From positions 825,421 through 889,420 of the forward strand of contig NZ_JAKKOT010000003.1 in NCBI RefSeq assembly GCF_021739025.1: a stretch of DNA of 64,000 bases, read 5' to 3'. The notes below the pieces were generated by a model that was given only the letters and a program-made list of their open reading frames with translations, was not told where the DNA came from and searched no databases. The DNA comes from Gordonia liuliyuniae. GTDB taxonomy: Bacteria; Actinomycetota; Actinomycetes; Mycobacteriales; Mycobacteriaceae. This document shows, in pieces, positions 1-7,695 of the stretch (positions are counted from its first letter, which is position 1; each line of letters starts with the position of its first letter). The translations under genes were made by a program, and so were the position numbers.

Positions 1-108
1 GACGGCGTCGGCCGACAAATCGAAACCGACGACCTCGTGGCCGGCGGAGATCAGGTTCGCGGCCATCGGCCCACCCATGTTGCCCAGTCCGACGAATGCG
101 ATCTTCAT
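1..108 (-). CDS. mmsB: 3-hydroxyisobutyrate dehydrogenase, N-terminal part only (cut by window edge)
   Basis: The 36 visible residues begin MKIAFVGLGNMGGPMAANL, the glycine-rich NAD-binding turn (GxGxMGxPMAxNL) typical of 3-hydroxyisobutyrate dehydrogenases, which oxidise 3-hydroxyisobutyrate to methylmalonate semialdehyde in valine breakdown. The rest lies outside the window. Its ATG overlaps the stop of the upstream acyl-CoA dehydrogenase as ATGA, so the two are probably translationally coupled and belong to one valine/isobutyrate operon. A related beta-hydroxyacid dehydrogenase with another substrate cannot be excluded from the N-terminus alone, but the neighbour favours the valine pathway. 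Confidence 0.85.
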   Translation of the reverse strand, partial: MKIAFVGLGNMGGPMAANLISAGHEVVGFDLSADAV

Positions 109-1280
109 CGCGTTTTCCTTTCATTCCTGACGCGGGCGGCTTCGGCACGGCCGATCACCATCCGCATGATCTCGTTGGTTCCTTCCAGGATGCGGTTCAC
201 CCGCAGGTCGCGGACGATCTTCTCCACACCGGTCTCGTGGAGATATCCGTATCCACCGTGAAGCTGCAATGCCTGATCGGCGACGGTGAAGCATGCTTCG
301 GTGACGAACCGCTTGGCCATCGCGCACAGCTCCACCTTGTCGGGGTCGCCCGCGTCGAGTGCGTCGGCGGCACGCCACAGCATGAGACGCGACGCCTCGA
401 GGTTCATCGCCATGTCGGCGATGGTCGCGCGGATCGTCGGCTCGTCGATCAACGGTGCGCCGAACGCCGCACGGTCCGCGGTGTATGCGAGCGCCGCGTC
501 ATAGGCGGCCTGAGCGCCGCCCAGCGAGCACGCCGCGATGTTGAGGCGGCCGCCGTTGAGCCCGTTCATCGCGATCGAGAAGCCGGTGCCTTCGCCGTCG
601 GTGCCACCGAGCATCGCGTCGGCGCCGATTCGGGCGTCGTCGAAGATCACCTGGGCGGTTGGCTGGTTATGCCAGCCCATCTTCGCTTCGGCCGGTCCGA
701 ACGACACCCCGGGCGTCTGGGCGGGGACGATGAACGTGGAGATGCCGCGCGGTCCGGCGTCGCCGGTCCGCGCCATCACGATGTAGACGTCGCTGACGCC
801 GCCGCCGGAGATGAACTGCTTGCTGCCGCGCAGGACGAACTCGTCGCCGTCGCGTCGCGCCGACGTCGAGAGGGCCGCCGCGTCCGAACCAGCGCCCGGT
901 TCGGTGAGGCAGTAGCTGGCGATCGCGTCCATCGACGCCATTCGCGGCACCCACTCGTTGCGCTGGTCTTGCGTGCCGTACGTGTCGACCATCCAGGTGC
1001 ACATGTTGTGGATCGACAGGAACGCCGCGGTCACCGGGTCGGCTTTGGACAACTCCTCGAAGATCCGGACGCCGTCTATGCGTCGCAGACCGGAGCCGCC
1101 GACGTCGTCGCGGGTGTAGATGGCGGCCATGCCGAGCGATGCGGCTTCGACCATCTCCTCGACGGGGAAGTGCTTGGTCGCGTCCCACTCCAAGGAGTTC
1201 GGGGCCAGGCGTTTGCGGGCGAAGTCGCGTGCGGTCTCGACGACGAGTAGGTCGTCGTCGGTCAGAACTGGATAGGGCAT
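105..1280 (-). CDS. acyl-CoA dehydrogenase, isobutyryl-CoA dehydrogenase-like
   Basis: A 391-residue flavoprotein of the acyl-CoA dehydrogenase family, full length for the family. Visible signatures are CLTEPGAGSDAAAL (FAD/substrate loop) in the middle, the R-AFG segment (TADRAAFGAPL), and the C-terminal QLHGGYGYLHETGVEKIVRD followed by ILEGTNEIMRMVIGR. The gene runs directly into the 3-hydroxyisobutyrate dehydrogenase gene (ATGA overlap), which points to isobutyryl-CoA to methacrylyl-CoA oxidation in valine catabolism. I place the start at the ATG at 1280 (MPYPVL); the reading frame is open for nine more codons upstream, but these run into the operator palindromes. Exact chain-length specificity is inferred from context. 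Confidence 0.85.
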   Translation of the reverse strand: MPYPVLTDDDLLVVETARDFARKRLAPNSLEWDATKHFPVEEMVEAASLGMAAIYTRDDVGGSGLRRIDGVRIFEELSKADPVTAAFLSIHNMCTWMVDTYGTQDQRNEWVPRMASMDAIASYCLTEPGAGSDAAALSTSARRDGDEFVLRGSKQFISGGGVSDVYIVMARTGDAGPRGISTFIVPAQTPGVSFGPAEAKMGWHNQPTAQVIFDDARIGADAMLGGTDGEGTGFSIAMNGLNGGRLNIAACSLGGAQAAYDAALAYTADRAAFGAPLIDEPTIRATIADMAMNLEASRLMLWRAADALDAGDPDKVELCAMAKRFVTEACFTVADQALQLHGGYGYLHETGVEKIVRDLRVNRILEGTNEIMRMVIGRAEAARVRNERKTR

Positions 1281-1290
1281 GCCGCAAGGA

Positions 1291-1337
1291 TAAACTTGGA
1301 AGTCCAACTAAATCAATAGGTTGGACGTCCAAGTTTA
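1291..1337. promoter_or_regulatory. paired palindromic operators (TTGGA-N2-TCCAA twice)
   Basis: Two 12-bp palindromes, TTGGAAGTCCAA at 1296-1307 and TTGGACGTCCAA at 1321-1332, lie 25 bp apart centre to centre in the gap between the fusion gene and the acyl-CoA dehydrogenase. With their flanks they also form an 18-bp inverted repeat with a single mismatch. No run of U follows in the transcript direction, so I read this as an operator pair (probably for a TetR-type regulator encoded elsewhere) sitting over an internal promoter of the dehydrogenase, not as a terminator. Confidence 0.6.
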
Positions 1338-1363
1338 TTGTCGGCCGACGGCGCAGTCCTCGG

Positions 1364-3751
1364 TCACCTTCCGGTCCACTGGGGCGGGCGCTTCTGCACG
1401 AACGCCATGATCCCCTCGGTGGTGTCCGGGCTGACCAGAATCTCGTCGAGAACACCGAGGCTGTCCCGAACGGCCGTCACCGTGTCGGGCGTGGCGTCGG
1501 CGGCGGCCATGGTCGAGATCGATGCGCGAACGGCCGCGGGGGAGGCTGCGAGCATCTCCTCTGCGACGCCGCGGGCGGTGGCCATGACGTCTCCCTTCGG
1601 AGCGATCCGGGACACGAGTCCGTGCGCGAGAGCCTCGTCCGCGTCGAGTCGACGGCCAGTCAGGATCATGTCGCGAGCCAGGGCCCTCGGGACCGCGCGC
1701 GGCAGCCGGACGAGACCGCCTGCGGCCGCGACGAGGCCGACCTTCACCTCGGGCAGGCCGAAGGTCGCCGACTCGTCGGCGACGATCACATGGCATGCCA
1801 ACGCGATCTCGAGCCCGCCGCCCAGTGCGAAGCCGTTCACCGCTGCGATCACCGGTTTCGGCACGGTGGTGCGTGCGGTGAGGCCCGCGAATCCGTTCTC
1901 GGGCATGGAGAGACCGGTGCCGCCTGCACTCGCTGCGAGGTCGTTGCCCGATGAGAACGCCTTATCGCCCGCTCCGGTCAGGATCGCGACCCACAGGTCC
2001 GGGTCGGCGAAGTAGGCCTCGAATACTGCGTCCAGTTCGGCGTTCGTCTTCGGGCTGATCGCATTGCGCGAATCGGGTCGGTTGATGGTCACCTCGAGTA
2101 CGCGGCCGCGACGTTCGACGATGAGGTGCTCGTAGTCGTCGGCGAATCTGGGTGCTGTGCGCGGATGCCGTTCGTCGAGTTCGGTGCGGGTCAGCGTGAC
2201 GACGTTGCGGTCGGCGGACGATCGCGCGTACACGGTGCGGCCGATCGGATCCTCCTGGCCGCACAGCAGGTCGAGGAGGTCGTCGCCCTCGGCGGTCGCG
2301 ACGAAACGGGTGCCGTCGTGCAGTCTGCCGATGACGGTTCCCGCGCGATCGGCGCGATCCGGGTTGAGGACGGTGAACGATTCGATGACGCCGCGTCCGT
2401 CGGCGTATCGGGTGATCGGGATGTTCGGAGCGGTGTCGAGTTCGCGCTGCACCGCGTCGGAGGGCGATCGACGCCACGGTGTCGGCGTGGTCGAGTACAC
2501 ACCGACCGAGTACTTGCTGAGGATGCCGCCGTTGGCTCCGACGAGACCGTACGAGCCGGGCGTCCGGCGGGCGCCCTCGACGATCTCGGCGATGCCGTGC
2601 ATCGAGTAGTTGTTTCCGGGGCCGCCGAAGTAGGGGAGCCCACCTGTCGCGGTGAGCCCACGCGGATCGTCGGGTTCGAGGCCGAACGCGTCGGCGACGT
2701 TCGACACCGCGATCGGGAAGCAGCTGTACAGGTCGAGCGCCCCGACGTCGCCCATGCCGATTCCCGCCATCGTCAGCGCGGTGTGCACAGCTGCGACGGC
2801 CGACGGCGCCTGCGACAGATCGGGCCGTCGCATCATCGGCTTCTCGCACAGGTCGGCGTACCCGTGGAGGAACACCCATCGCGAGGGGTCGATACCTGCC
2901 CGCCGGGCGGCTCCGACCGAGGTCATCACCACGGCGGCCGCCTGGTTCACCTGGTCGCGGGAGACGAGTCGACGGGTGTAGGGGACGCAGACGCGACGGT
3001 TGTCGTCACCGGGGACGGCGAGATCGGCCGCCGAGTAGACGCGGGTCGTCGACGAGTACGGATTCTGTGCCGCGATCTGCGACATGGGTGCGAACAGTGC
3101 GCCCATCTGTGCTGCGTACTCGGTGCGGGACCGGCCGAGACGGTGGCGGCGCGCGTTCTCCAGAATCGAGTACTGGGCGAGCGGCACCATCACACCGTGC
3201 CGGACCTCGTCGACCGAGGTGAGTCCGGCGATCCCGAACCCGCGGTCCTCGAGTTGACCACCGACCGTCTCGGAGTAGTCGGGGCGGTCGTCGGATTTGA
3301 GTGCCGCGCGGACTGTCGACATCACCTCGCACCCGAACAGGAGGACCGCGTCGGTCAGGCCGGCCGCGATCTCGGTACCGAACTCGGTCACGAGGTGCTG
3401 CGGGCTCTGTCCTCCGGTCACCTCTTCGACGGCGCGCCGCGGATCCATGCCCGTGCGCTTCGCGACGGCGCGCGGCATGTTGTCGGGTCGCCCGAGCTGC
3501 GCGGACGACGCGGGACTCGACTTCTCGAACGATCGCACCGCAGCGGCGACATCGATCATCTCTGTGACAGCCGCAGCGTCGACCCCGGTGTCGGCGAACG
3601 CCGCGCGGACGGCGATGGCCGCGAGATCGGCCTCGCCCAACCGCTGATAGTCGGGATCGTCGAGACGCTCGGACGCCTGTCCGACGCCTACGATGATCGG
3701 AGTGGTCGGATCGATGTCGGCGGCAGCGATGTTGTCATCCATGAATGGCAT
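1364..3751 (-). CDS. fusion of thiolase-like (SCP2-type acetyltransferase) and enoyl-CoA hydratase/crotonase domains
   Basis: A 795-residue protein with two domains that are usually separate. Residues about 1-530 resemble the SCP-x-type thiolase family found in mycobacteria: C-terminal-lobe motifs GGLPYFGGPGNNYSMHG and GANGGILSKYSVGVYS are visible. The usual nucleophilic cysteine region reads TGGQSPQ and the second cysteine position also lacks Cys, so classical thiolysis is doubtful. Residues about 540-795 form a crotonase: oxyanion-hole segments AFSSGNDLAA and GFALGGGLEIALACHV, and acidic residue-bearing FGLPEVKVGL. It may hydrate methacrylyl-CoA or another enoyl-CoA for the downstream dehydrogenase genes. 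Two in-frame ATGs (3751 and 3742) are possible starts. It is divergent from the WS/DGAT-like gene across about 60 bp. Confidence 0.8.
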   Translation of the reverse strand: MPFMDDNIAAADIDPTTPIIVGVGQASERLDDPDYQRLGEADLAAIAVRAAFADTGVDAAAVTEMIDVAAAVRSFEKSSPASSAQLGRPDNMPRAVAKRTGMDPRRAVEEVTGGQSPQHLVTEFGTEIAAGLTDAVLLFGCEVMSTVRAALKSDDRPDYSETVGGQLEDRGFGIAGLTSVDEVRHGVMVPLAQYSILENARRHRLGRSRTEYAAQMGALFAPMSQIAAQNPYSSTTRVYSAADLAVPGDDNRRVCVPYTRRLVSRDQVNQAAAVVMTSVGAARRAGIDPSRWVFLHGYADLCEKPMMRRPDLSQAPSAVAAVHTALTMAGIGMGDVGALDLYSCFPIAVSNVADAFGLEPDDPRGLTATGGLPYFGGPGNNYSMHGIAEIVEGARRTPGSYGLVGANGGILSKYSVGVYSTTPTPWRRSPSDAVQRELDTAPNIPITRYADGRGVIESFTVLNPDRADRAGTVIGRLHDGTRFVATAEGDDLLDLLCGQEDPIGRTVYARSSADRNVVTLTRTELDERHPRTAPRFADDYEHLIVERRGRVLEVTINRPDSRNAISPKTNAELDAVFEAYFADPDLWVAILTGAGDKAFSSGNDLAASAGGTGLSMPENGFAGLTARTTVPKPVIAAVNGFALGGGLEIALACHVIVADESATFGLPEVKVGLVAAAGGLVRLPRAVPRALARDMILTGRRLDADEALAHGLVSRIAPKGDVMATARGVAEEMLAASPAAVRASISTMAAADATPDTVTAVRDSLGVLDEILVSPDTTEGIMAFVQKRPPQWTGR

Positions 3752-3814
3752 TATTCATCTGTCCGCTCGACGTCGATTCGAGACCCCGCCCCAGCTGTCG
3801 CGATAGGAGCTTCG

Positions 3815-5104
3815 ATGCAGGCGATGGCACCAGCGGATGCGGCGATGTACTGGGCGTCGCAGGTGTCGGCGAACGACCAGTTCCTCCTGTTCGCGTTCTC
3901 CGGAGACGAGGCGGCGACGTGTGCGGCGTTGGTATCCGAGGTCCGTCGACGGGCCGCGGCCATCGTCGACCTTCATCTCACCGTCGAGACCGTTCCCGGC
4001 GACCTCGACTTCCCGCGGTGGGTGCCCGCACCGGTGAGCGACGATGCGATCGTCGGGTATCCGGGGCCCTACACGTGGGACGCGGTGCTCAAGGACGTCG
4101 CAGCGCTGTCGACGCGCAGCGGCGGAGATCTGTGGCGCGTCCACATCTTCGATCGGGTGACGGGAGTTCCGGATGCCGATTCCCTTGCACGCGTTGCCGT
4201 CCTGCAGATCTCGCACGCGTTGGGTGACGGGCGTCGGGTGTCGGCGATCGCGCGAGCACTGTTCGGCGGATCGCTGCCCGAGCCTGCGCGGGACGCGCGG
4301 GTCGCGGTCGGCGACCGAACCCTCGCCGCGGTGCGCGGAGGGATGCTGGTCGGGCCGCATCTGGTGCTGGCGGCGGCTCTCGGCTTCGCCGCGTGGGCGG
4401 CGCCGGTTCCAGAGGCGACGGCCGCCCCGACGGCTGCGACGCGAGCGAACACCGCTCCCGGCGACCGTCGAGTGCTGCGGACTCTCACGGTTCCCTCGAA
4501 GGCGGTGCGGAGTGGGGGACACTCGGTCACCGTCGGAGTGCTCGCCGTGCTCGCCGAGGTGCTCCCCGACGTCCTCGACGCGTCGCGACGCGAGGCACGC
4601 GCCGAGGTGACCGTCGCATTCGGTGACGACCCCGGAGCGAAAGCGCTGGCGCGCAATCGTTTCCAGACCGCGAGTGTGCCGCTGCATGCGGACGAGATGG
4701 ATCGGCGTCGTCGGGCCGCGCTGATCGCGGCCGAGCTCGGAGCGGTTCGACGTCGCGTCGACTCGCCGGGGTTCGTCGCGTCCCGGCGTGCCGCAGCATC
4801 GGCGCCCGCAGTACTCGGCGCGACTGCGGCCCGGTTGAGCGCGGATGCGCCGCAGCCGGCGACGGTGTCCGGATGGACGGTGGTGTCGTCGGTCAACCGA
4901 GGCGCAGCCGATCTGACCCTCGCGGGCGGACGCGTGCTCTTCACCGCGGGTTTCCCGGCGCTGAGCGCCGCCCACTCCCTGACTCATGGTGTGCACGGGA
5001 TCGGTGACGCGGTGACGATCTCCGTCTGCGCGGGTGCTCCGATCGCCGACGATGTCGACGAGTACGTGGCTGCCTTGTCTGCAGCTTTCGCGTTCGCCGG
5101 CTGA
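3815..5104 (+). CDS. wax ester synthase/diacylglycerol acyltransferase (WS/DGAT)-like protein
   Basis: A 429-residue protein whose middle contains HALGDGRR, a variant of the HHxxxDG acyltransferase active site, followed by long Ala-rich segments and a C-terminal VVSSVNRGAADL/ISVCAG region like that of actinobacterial WS/DGAT proteins that make triacylglycerol or wax esters at the membrane. The first histidine of the usual HH pair is not present, so activity is uncertain. The ATG at 3815 has a good AGGAG 6-10 bases upstream; longer reading of the same frame upstream is antisense to the fusion gene and is not coding. Length is a little short for the family (usually about 450-480). Confidence 0.6.
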   Translation: MQAMAPADAAMYWASQVSANDQFLLFAFSGDEAATCAALVSEVRRRAAAIVDLHLTVETVPGDLDFPRWVPAPVSDDAIVGYPGPYTWDAVLKDVAALSTRSGGDLWRVHIFDRVTGVPDADSLARVAVLQISHALGDGRRVSAIARALFGGSLPEPARDARVAVGDRTLAAVRGGMLVGPHLVLAAALGFAAWAAPVPEATAAPTAATRANTAPGDRRVLRTLTVPSKAVRSGGHSVTVGVLAVLAEVLPDVLDASRREARAEVTVAFGDDPGAKALARNRFQTASVPLHADEMDRRRRAALIAAELGAVRRRVDSPGFVASRRAAASAPAVLGATAARLSADAPQPATVSGWTVVSSVNRGAADLTLAGGRVLFTAGFPALSAAHSLTHGVHGIGDAVTISVCAGAPIADDVDEYVAALSAAFAFAG

Positions 5105-5110
5105 GCGAAG

Positions 5111-5132
5111 GGCAGGGCGTCGATACCCTGCC
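5111..5132 (+). terminator. hairpin terminator after the WS/DGAT-like gene
   Basis: Seven-bp perfect stem GGCAGGG/CCCTGCC with an 8-base loop, seven bases after the stop codon at 5104. No U-run follows, as is common for actinobacterial terminators. Confidence 0.5.
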
Positions 5133-5192
5133 GGACCAATCGTAACTACGTTCGAATCATCTATTGAATACATCACATCTCCGTCCTACAAT

Positions 5193-5208
5193 TAGAACAA
5201 CAGTTCGA
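5193..5208 (+). promoter_or_regulatory. probable LexA/SOS box upstream of the HNH gene
   Basis: TAGAACAACAGTTCGA matches the actinobacterial SOS box TCGAAC-N4-GTTCGA at 11 of 12 defined positions. It lies 31 bases before the ATG of the DUF222/HNH gene. Genes of the 13E12 family in M. tuberculosis are known members of the LexA regulon, which supports the reading. Confidence 0.65.
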
Positions 5209-5238
5209 TACGGGCATTCTTGGAGAGGGGTGGTTCGA

Positions 5239-6747
5239 ATGGCCGGAAACGTGTGGGCGAAGGTCGACCTGAGTCCGGTCGGCGTCGGTGGGGAAGCGGG
5301 CGGTGCGTTGATCGACGTCTTGCAGGCGGGCGAAGGCATGCTGATGTTCCTGCGGTTCGAGGCGATCTACGCGATGCTCACCGCCGCGGCTGCTCGTGAG
5401 GGCGTCGAGGTGGGCGACGCCGATCATCGCGTGGTCGATGTGTTCGCTTCGGTGGCGCGGGAGGTCGCGGTCGCGTTGCGGGTGGCGGCGGGGACCGCGG
5501 ACCGTCAAGTGAATCTCGCGGTCGAAGCGGCCGAGCGGCTTCCACAGGTCGCGCGGTTGATGCGCGACGGTGTAATCAGCGTTGCGGCGTTCGGCGATGT
5601 CGTACTGCAGACCACCGGCGTCGCCGACACCGACCTGATCGCAGCAGTCGATGCGACGACTGCCGCCGAACTCCGCGAGATGGGTGGAGTCTCGCGCCGC
5701 GACGCGGGCGACACCGCTCGCCGCGCTGTCGCCGAACTCGACCCCGACGGCGTCCGCGAGCGCCGCGAACTGCGAGGCAAAGGTGTCCACGTCTCCCACG
5801 ACGTGGACGGCTCGGACGTCACGATCACCACCACGCCCGAAGACGCCGTCCTGATCGACGCATCGGTGTCCGCAGTCGCCGACCGAGTATGTGCCGACGA
5901 CTCCCGCAGCCGCGGTGTCCGGCGCCACGATGCCGCGGTCGCGCTACTCACGCGTGGGGAGTTCGCATGCGACTGCGGTAATCCCGACTGTGCGGCCACC
6001 GGCTCGGCGGCGACTGTCGCCGAGCGGTTCGCGTCGGTCGTCGTGCATGTGGTCGCCGACGCGTCCACGCTGTCGGGTGACTCGGACAAGGCTGGCTGGC
6101 TCGACGGGTTCGGCGTTCTCGACGCGCATCATGTGCGGGAGATCGCAGCCCGCGGCGACGCCATCACCCGACCCCTGGACATCGTCGGACTGGCAGACCA
6201 CGCCGCTCAACCAGGGAACGCGTACCGTCCGACCGCAGCATGCGACACCGCGATGCGTGCCGTGTTCGGCTCGTGCAGCGAGCCGGGATGCGCTCGCCGG
6301 GCATGGTCGTGCGACCTGGACCACGTGTGCGAGTTCAACCATGCCGACAACGCCGCAGGTGGTGCGACCTGCCCGTGCAATCTCAATCCGAAGTGCCGGT
6401 TCCACCATGTGTTGAAGACGTTCGCGTCAGACTGGGTCGACGACCAGATCGTCGACGCCGACGGCGCGATCTGGACTGAAGTCACCACGCCGACCGGGTA
6501 TACCGTCCGCTCACGAGCCCGCAACCACTGGCTGCTGCCCGACCTCGGTCTGATCCCGTGCCGACACGGCGAACCCGTCGCGCCGGGCTCGGTCGACGAT
6601 GCCGCGCAGCCGGACCGGGTACGCACCCGAACCCAGGCCAAACACGCCTACCGCATGCGGATCCGCTCGCGCCGTCGGTATGTCCAGGTGTGCGCGGCCG
6701 CTGATCGGGCCGTATCGATCGAACAGGACGGTCCGCCCCCGTTCTGA
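5239..6747 (+). CDS. HNH endonuclease signature protein with DUF222 (13E12 repeat family)
   Basis: A 502-residue protein with the DUF222 region over most of its length and a C-terminal HNH-like segment: two Cys pairs around CDLDHVCEFNHADNAAGG and then CRFHHVLKT, giving the D-H, N and H-H positions of the nuclease fold with a zinc-binding CxxxC set. Such 13E12 proteins are repeated in actinobacterial genomes and are often mobile or DNA-damage induced; their exact cleavage role is not known. ATG at 5239 is preceded by GGAGAGGGG. A likely SOS box lies upstream. It is convergent with the SDR gene, 27 bp away. Confidence 0.85.
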   Translation: MAGNVWAKVDLSPVGVGGEAGGALIDVLQAGEGMLMFLRFEAIYAMLTAAAAREGVEVGDADHRVVDVFASVAREVAVALRVAAGTADRQVNLAVEAAERLPQVARLMRDGVISVAAFGDVVLQTTGVADTDLIAAVDATTAAELREMGGVSRRDAGDTARRAVAELDPDGVRERRELRGKGVHVSHDVDGSDVTITTTPEDAVLIDASVSAVADRVCADDSRSRGVRRHDAAVALLTRGEFACDCGNPDCAATGSAATVAERFASVVVHVVADASTLSGDSDKAGWLDGFGVLDAHHVREIAARGDAITRPLDIVGLADHAAQPGNAYRPTAACDTAMRAVFGSCSEPGCARRAWSCDLDHVCEFNHADNAAGGATCPCNLNPKCRFHHVLKTFASDWVDDQIVDADGAIWTEVTTPTGYTVRSRARNHWLLPDLGLIPCRHGEPVAPGSVDDAAQPDRVRTRTQAKHAYRMRIRSRRRYVQVCAAADRAVSIEQDGPPPF

Positions 6748-6774
6748 ACCGTCGGCTCGGAACCAGTCGGGTGA

Positions 6775-7587
6775 TCAGAAGTATTGGGCGCCGCCGTCGA
6801 CCGATAGGTGCTCGGCGGTGATGAACGACGAATCGTCCGAGGCGAGGAAGGCCACGGCATCGGCGATCTGCTCCGACGACGCCGCGTACTCGTTGAGGAA
6901 CGGGGTGCCCATCGGGGCCAGCCGCGGATTGGCCTGCATCGTCGACTCGATCCGGGACTGCATCTGGCCCGACCCCATCGGCGAGTCGACGGCCCCCGGA
7001 TGGACGCTGTTCACCCGGATGTTGTGGGCACCCAGCTCCGCGGCGAACGCCCTCGTCATACCGGTCACCGCATGCTTGCTCGTCGTGTAGTGAACCATGA
7101 ACGGCTGCATCTTCTTACCCGCGTACGAACTGATCAGGATGATCGAGCCCCGCCCGGTCGCGATCACATGGGGCGCCGTCGCCATCACCGTGTTCCACGT
7201 GCCCGTCACATTGATGTCGAGGGTGTCCTGAAAGATCTTCGGCGTCGACTCGTCCCACGTCGCAGGGATGCAGATACCGGCGTTGGCGACGACCACGTCG
7301 AGCCTGCCCCAGCGCTCGACAGCGTCGGACGCCAACGTCGTCAGCGCGTCCAGGTCGCGGACATCGCCCTGGACGAGCATTGACTCCCGGCCCTCGGCCG
7401 CCACGAGACGCTCAGTCTCCGCCAAGTCGTCGAGCGTCGCATGGTCGTACGGGATGCCGTCGATGGGGCCGGCGATGTCGATGCCGACGATGTGCGCGCC
7501 CTCGCGTGCGAGCCGCACCGCGTGTGCACGTCCCTGGCCGCGTGCCACTCCGGTCACCAGGGCCACACGGCCATCGAGTCGTTGCAA
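6775..7587 (-). CDS. SDR-family oxidoreductase, mycofactocin-dependent type
   Basis: A 270-residue short-chain dehydrogenase. The N-terminal LDGRVALVTGVARGQGRAHA is the nucleotide-binding TGxxxGxG motif in the form typical of the mycofactocin-coupled SDR subfamily; NAG at VVANAGI, catalytic Ser in ILISSYAGKK, and Y-x3-K in HYTTSKHAV are all visible, as is the C-terminal HLSVDGGAQYF. Such enzymes hold NAD tightly and pass electrons to mycofactocin, oxidising an alcohol that cannot be named here. I chose the TTG start at 7587 because AGGAG lies 9 bases upstream and the longer ATG form (7623) adds an unconserved leader. Confidence 0.85.
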   Translation of the reverse strand: MQRLDGRVALVTGVARGQGRAHAVRLAREGAHIVGIDIAGPIDGIPYDHATLDDLAETERLVAAEGRESMLVQGDVRDLDALTTLASDAVERWGRLDVVVANAGICIPATWDESTPKIFQDTLDINVTGTWNTVMATAPHVIATGRGSIILISSYAGKKMQPFMVHYTTSKHAVTGMTRAFAAELGAHNIRVNSVHPGAVDSPMGSGQMQSRIESTMQANPRLAPMGTPFLNEYAASSEQIADAVAFLASDDSSFITAEHLSVDGGAQYF

Positions 7588-7695
7588 TCTGATCAGTCTC
7601 CTCGGTCCGGGCGCGAGCGCCATCCGCCACGTCGACGACTAGTCAATCAGAACGCGGCGGTGCCGCGAGTGGAAACAACCGCTCAGCGGGAGGGG

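Noticed and set aside
1291..1337. Hairpin as terminator of the fusion gene
   Set aside because: No U-run and the arms are themselves palindromes, which fits operators better.
2126..3814. Long plus-strand open frame before the WS/DGAT-like gene
   Set aside because: It is antisense to the thiolase/crotonase fusion; only the part from ATG 3815 has a ribosome site and family features.
3755..5176. 473-codon minus-strand frame
   Set aside because: Arg-rich antisense shadow of the WS/DGAT-like gene, no motifs.
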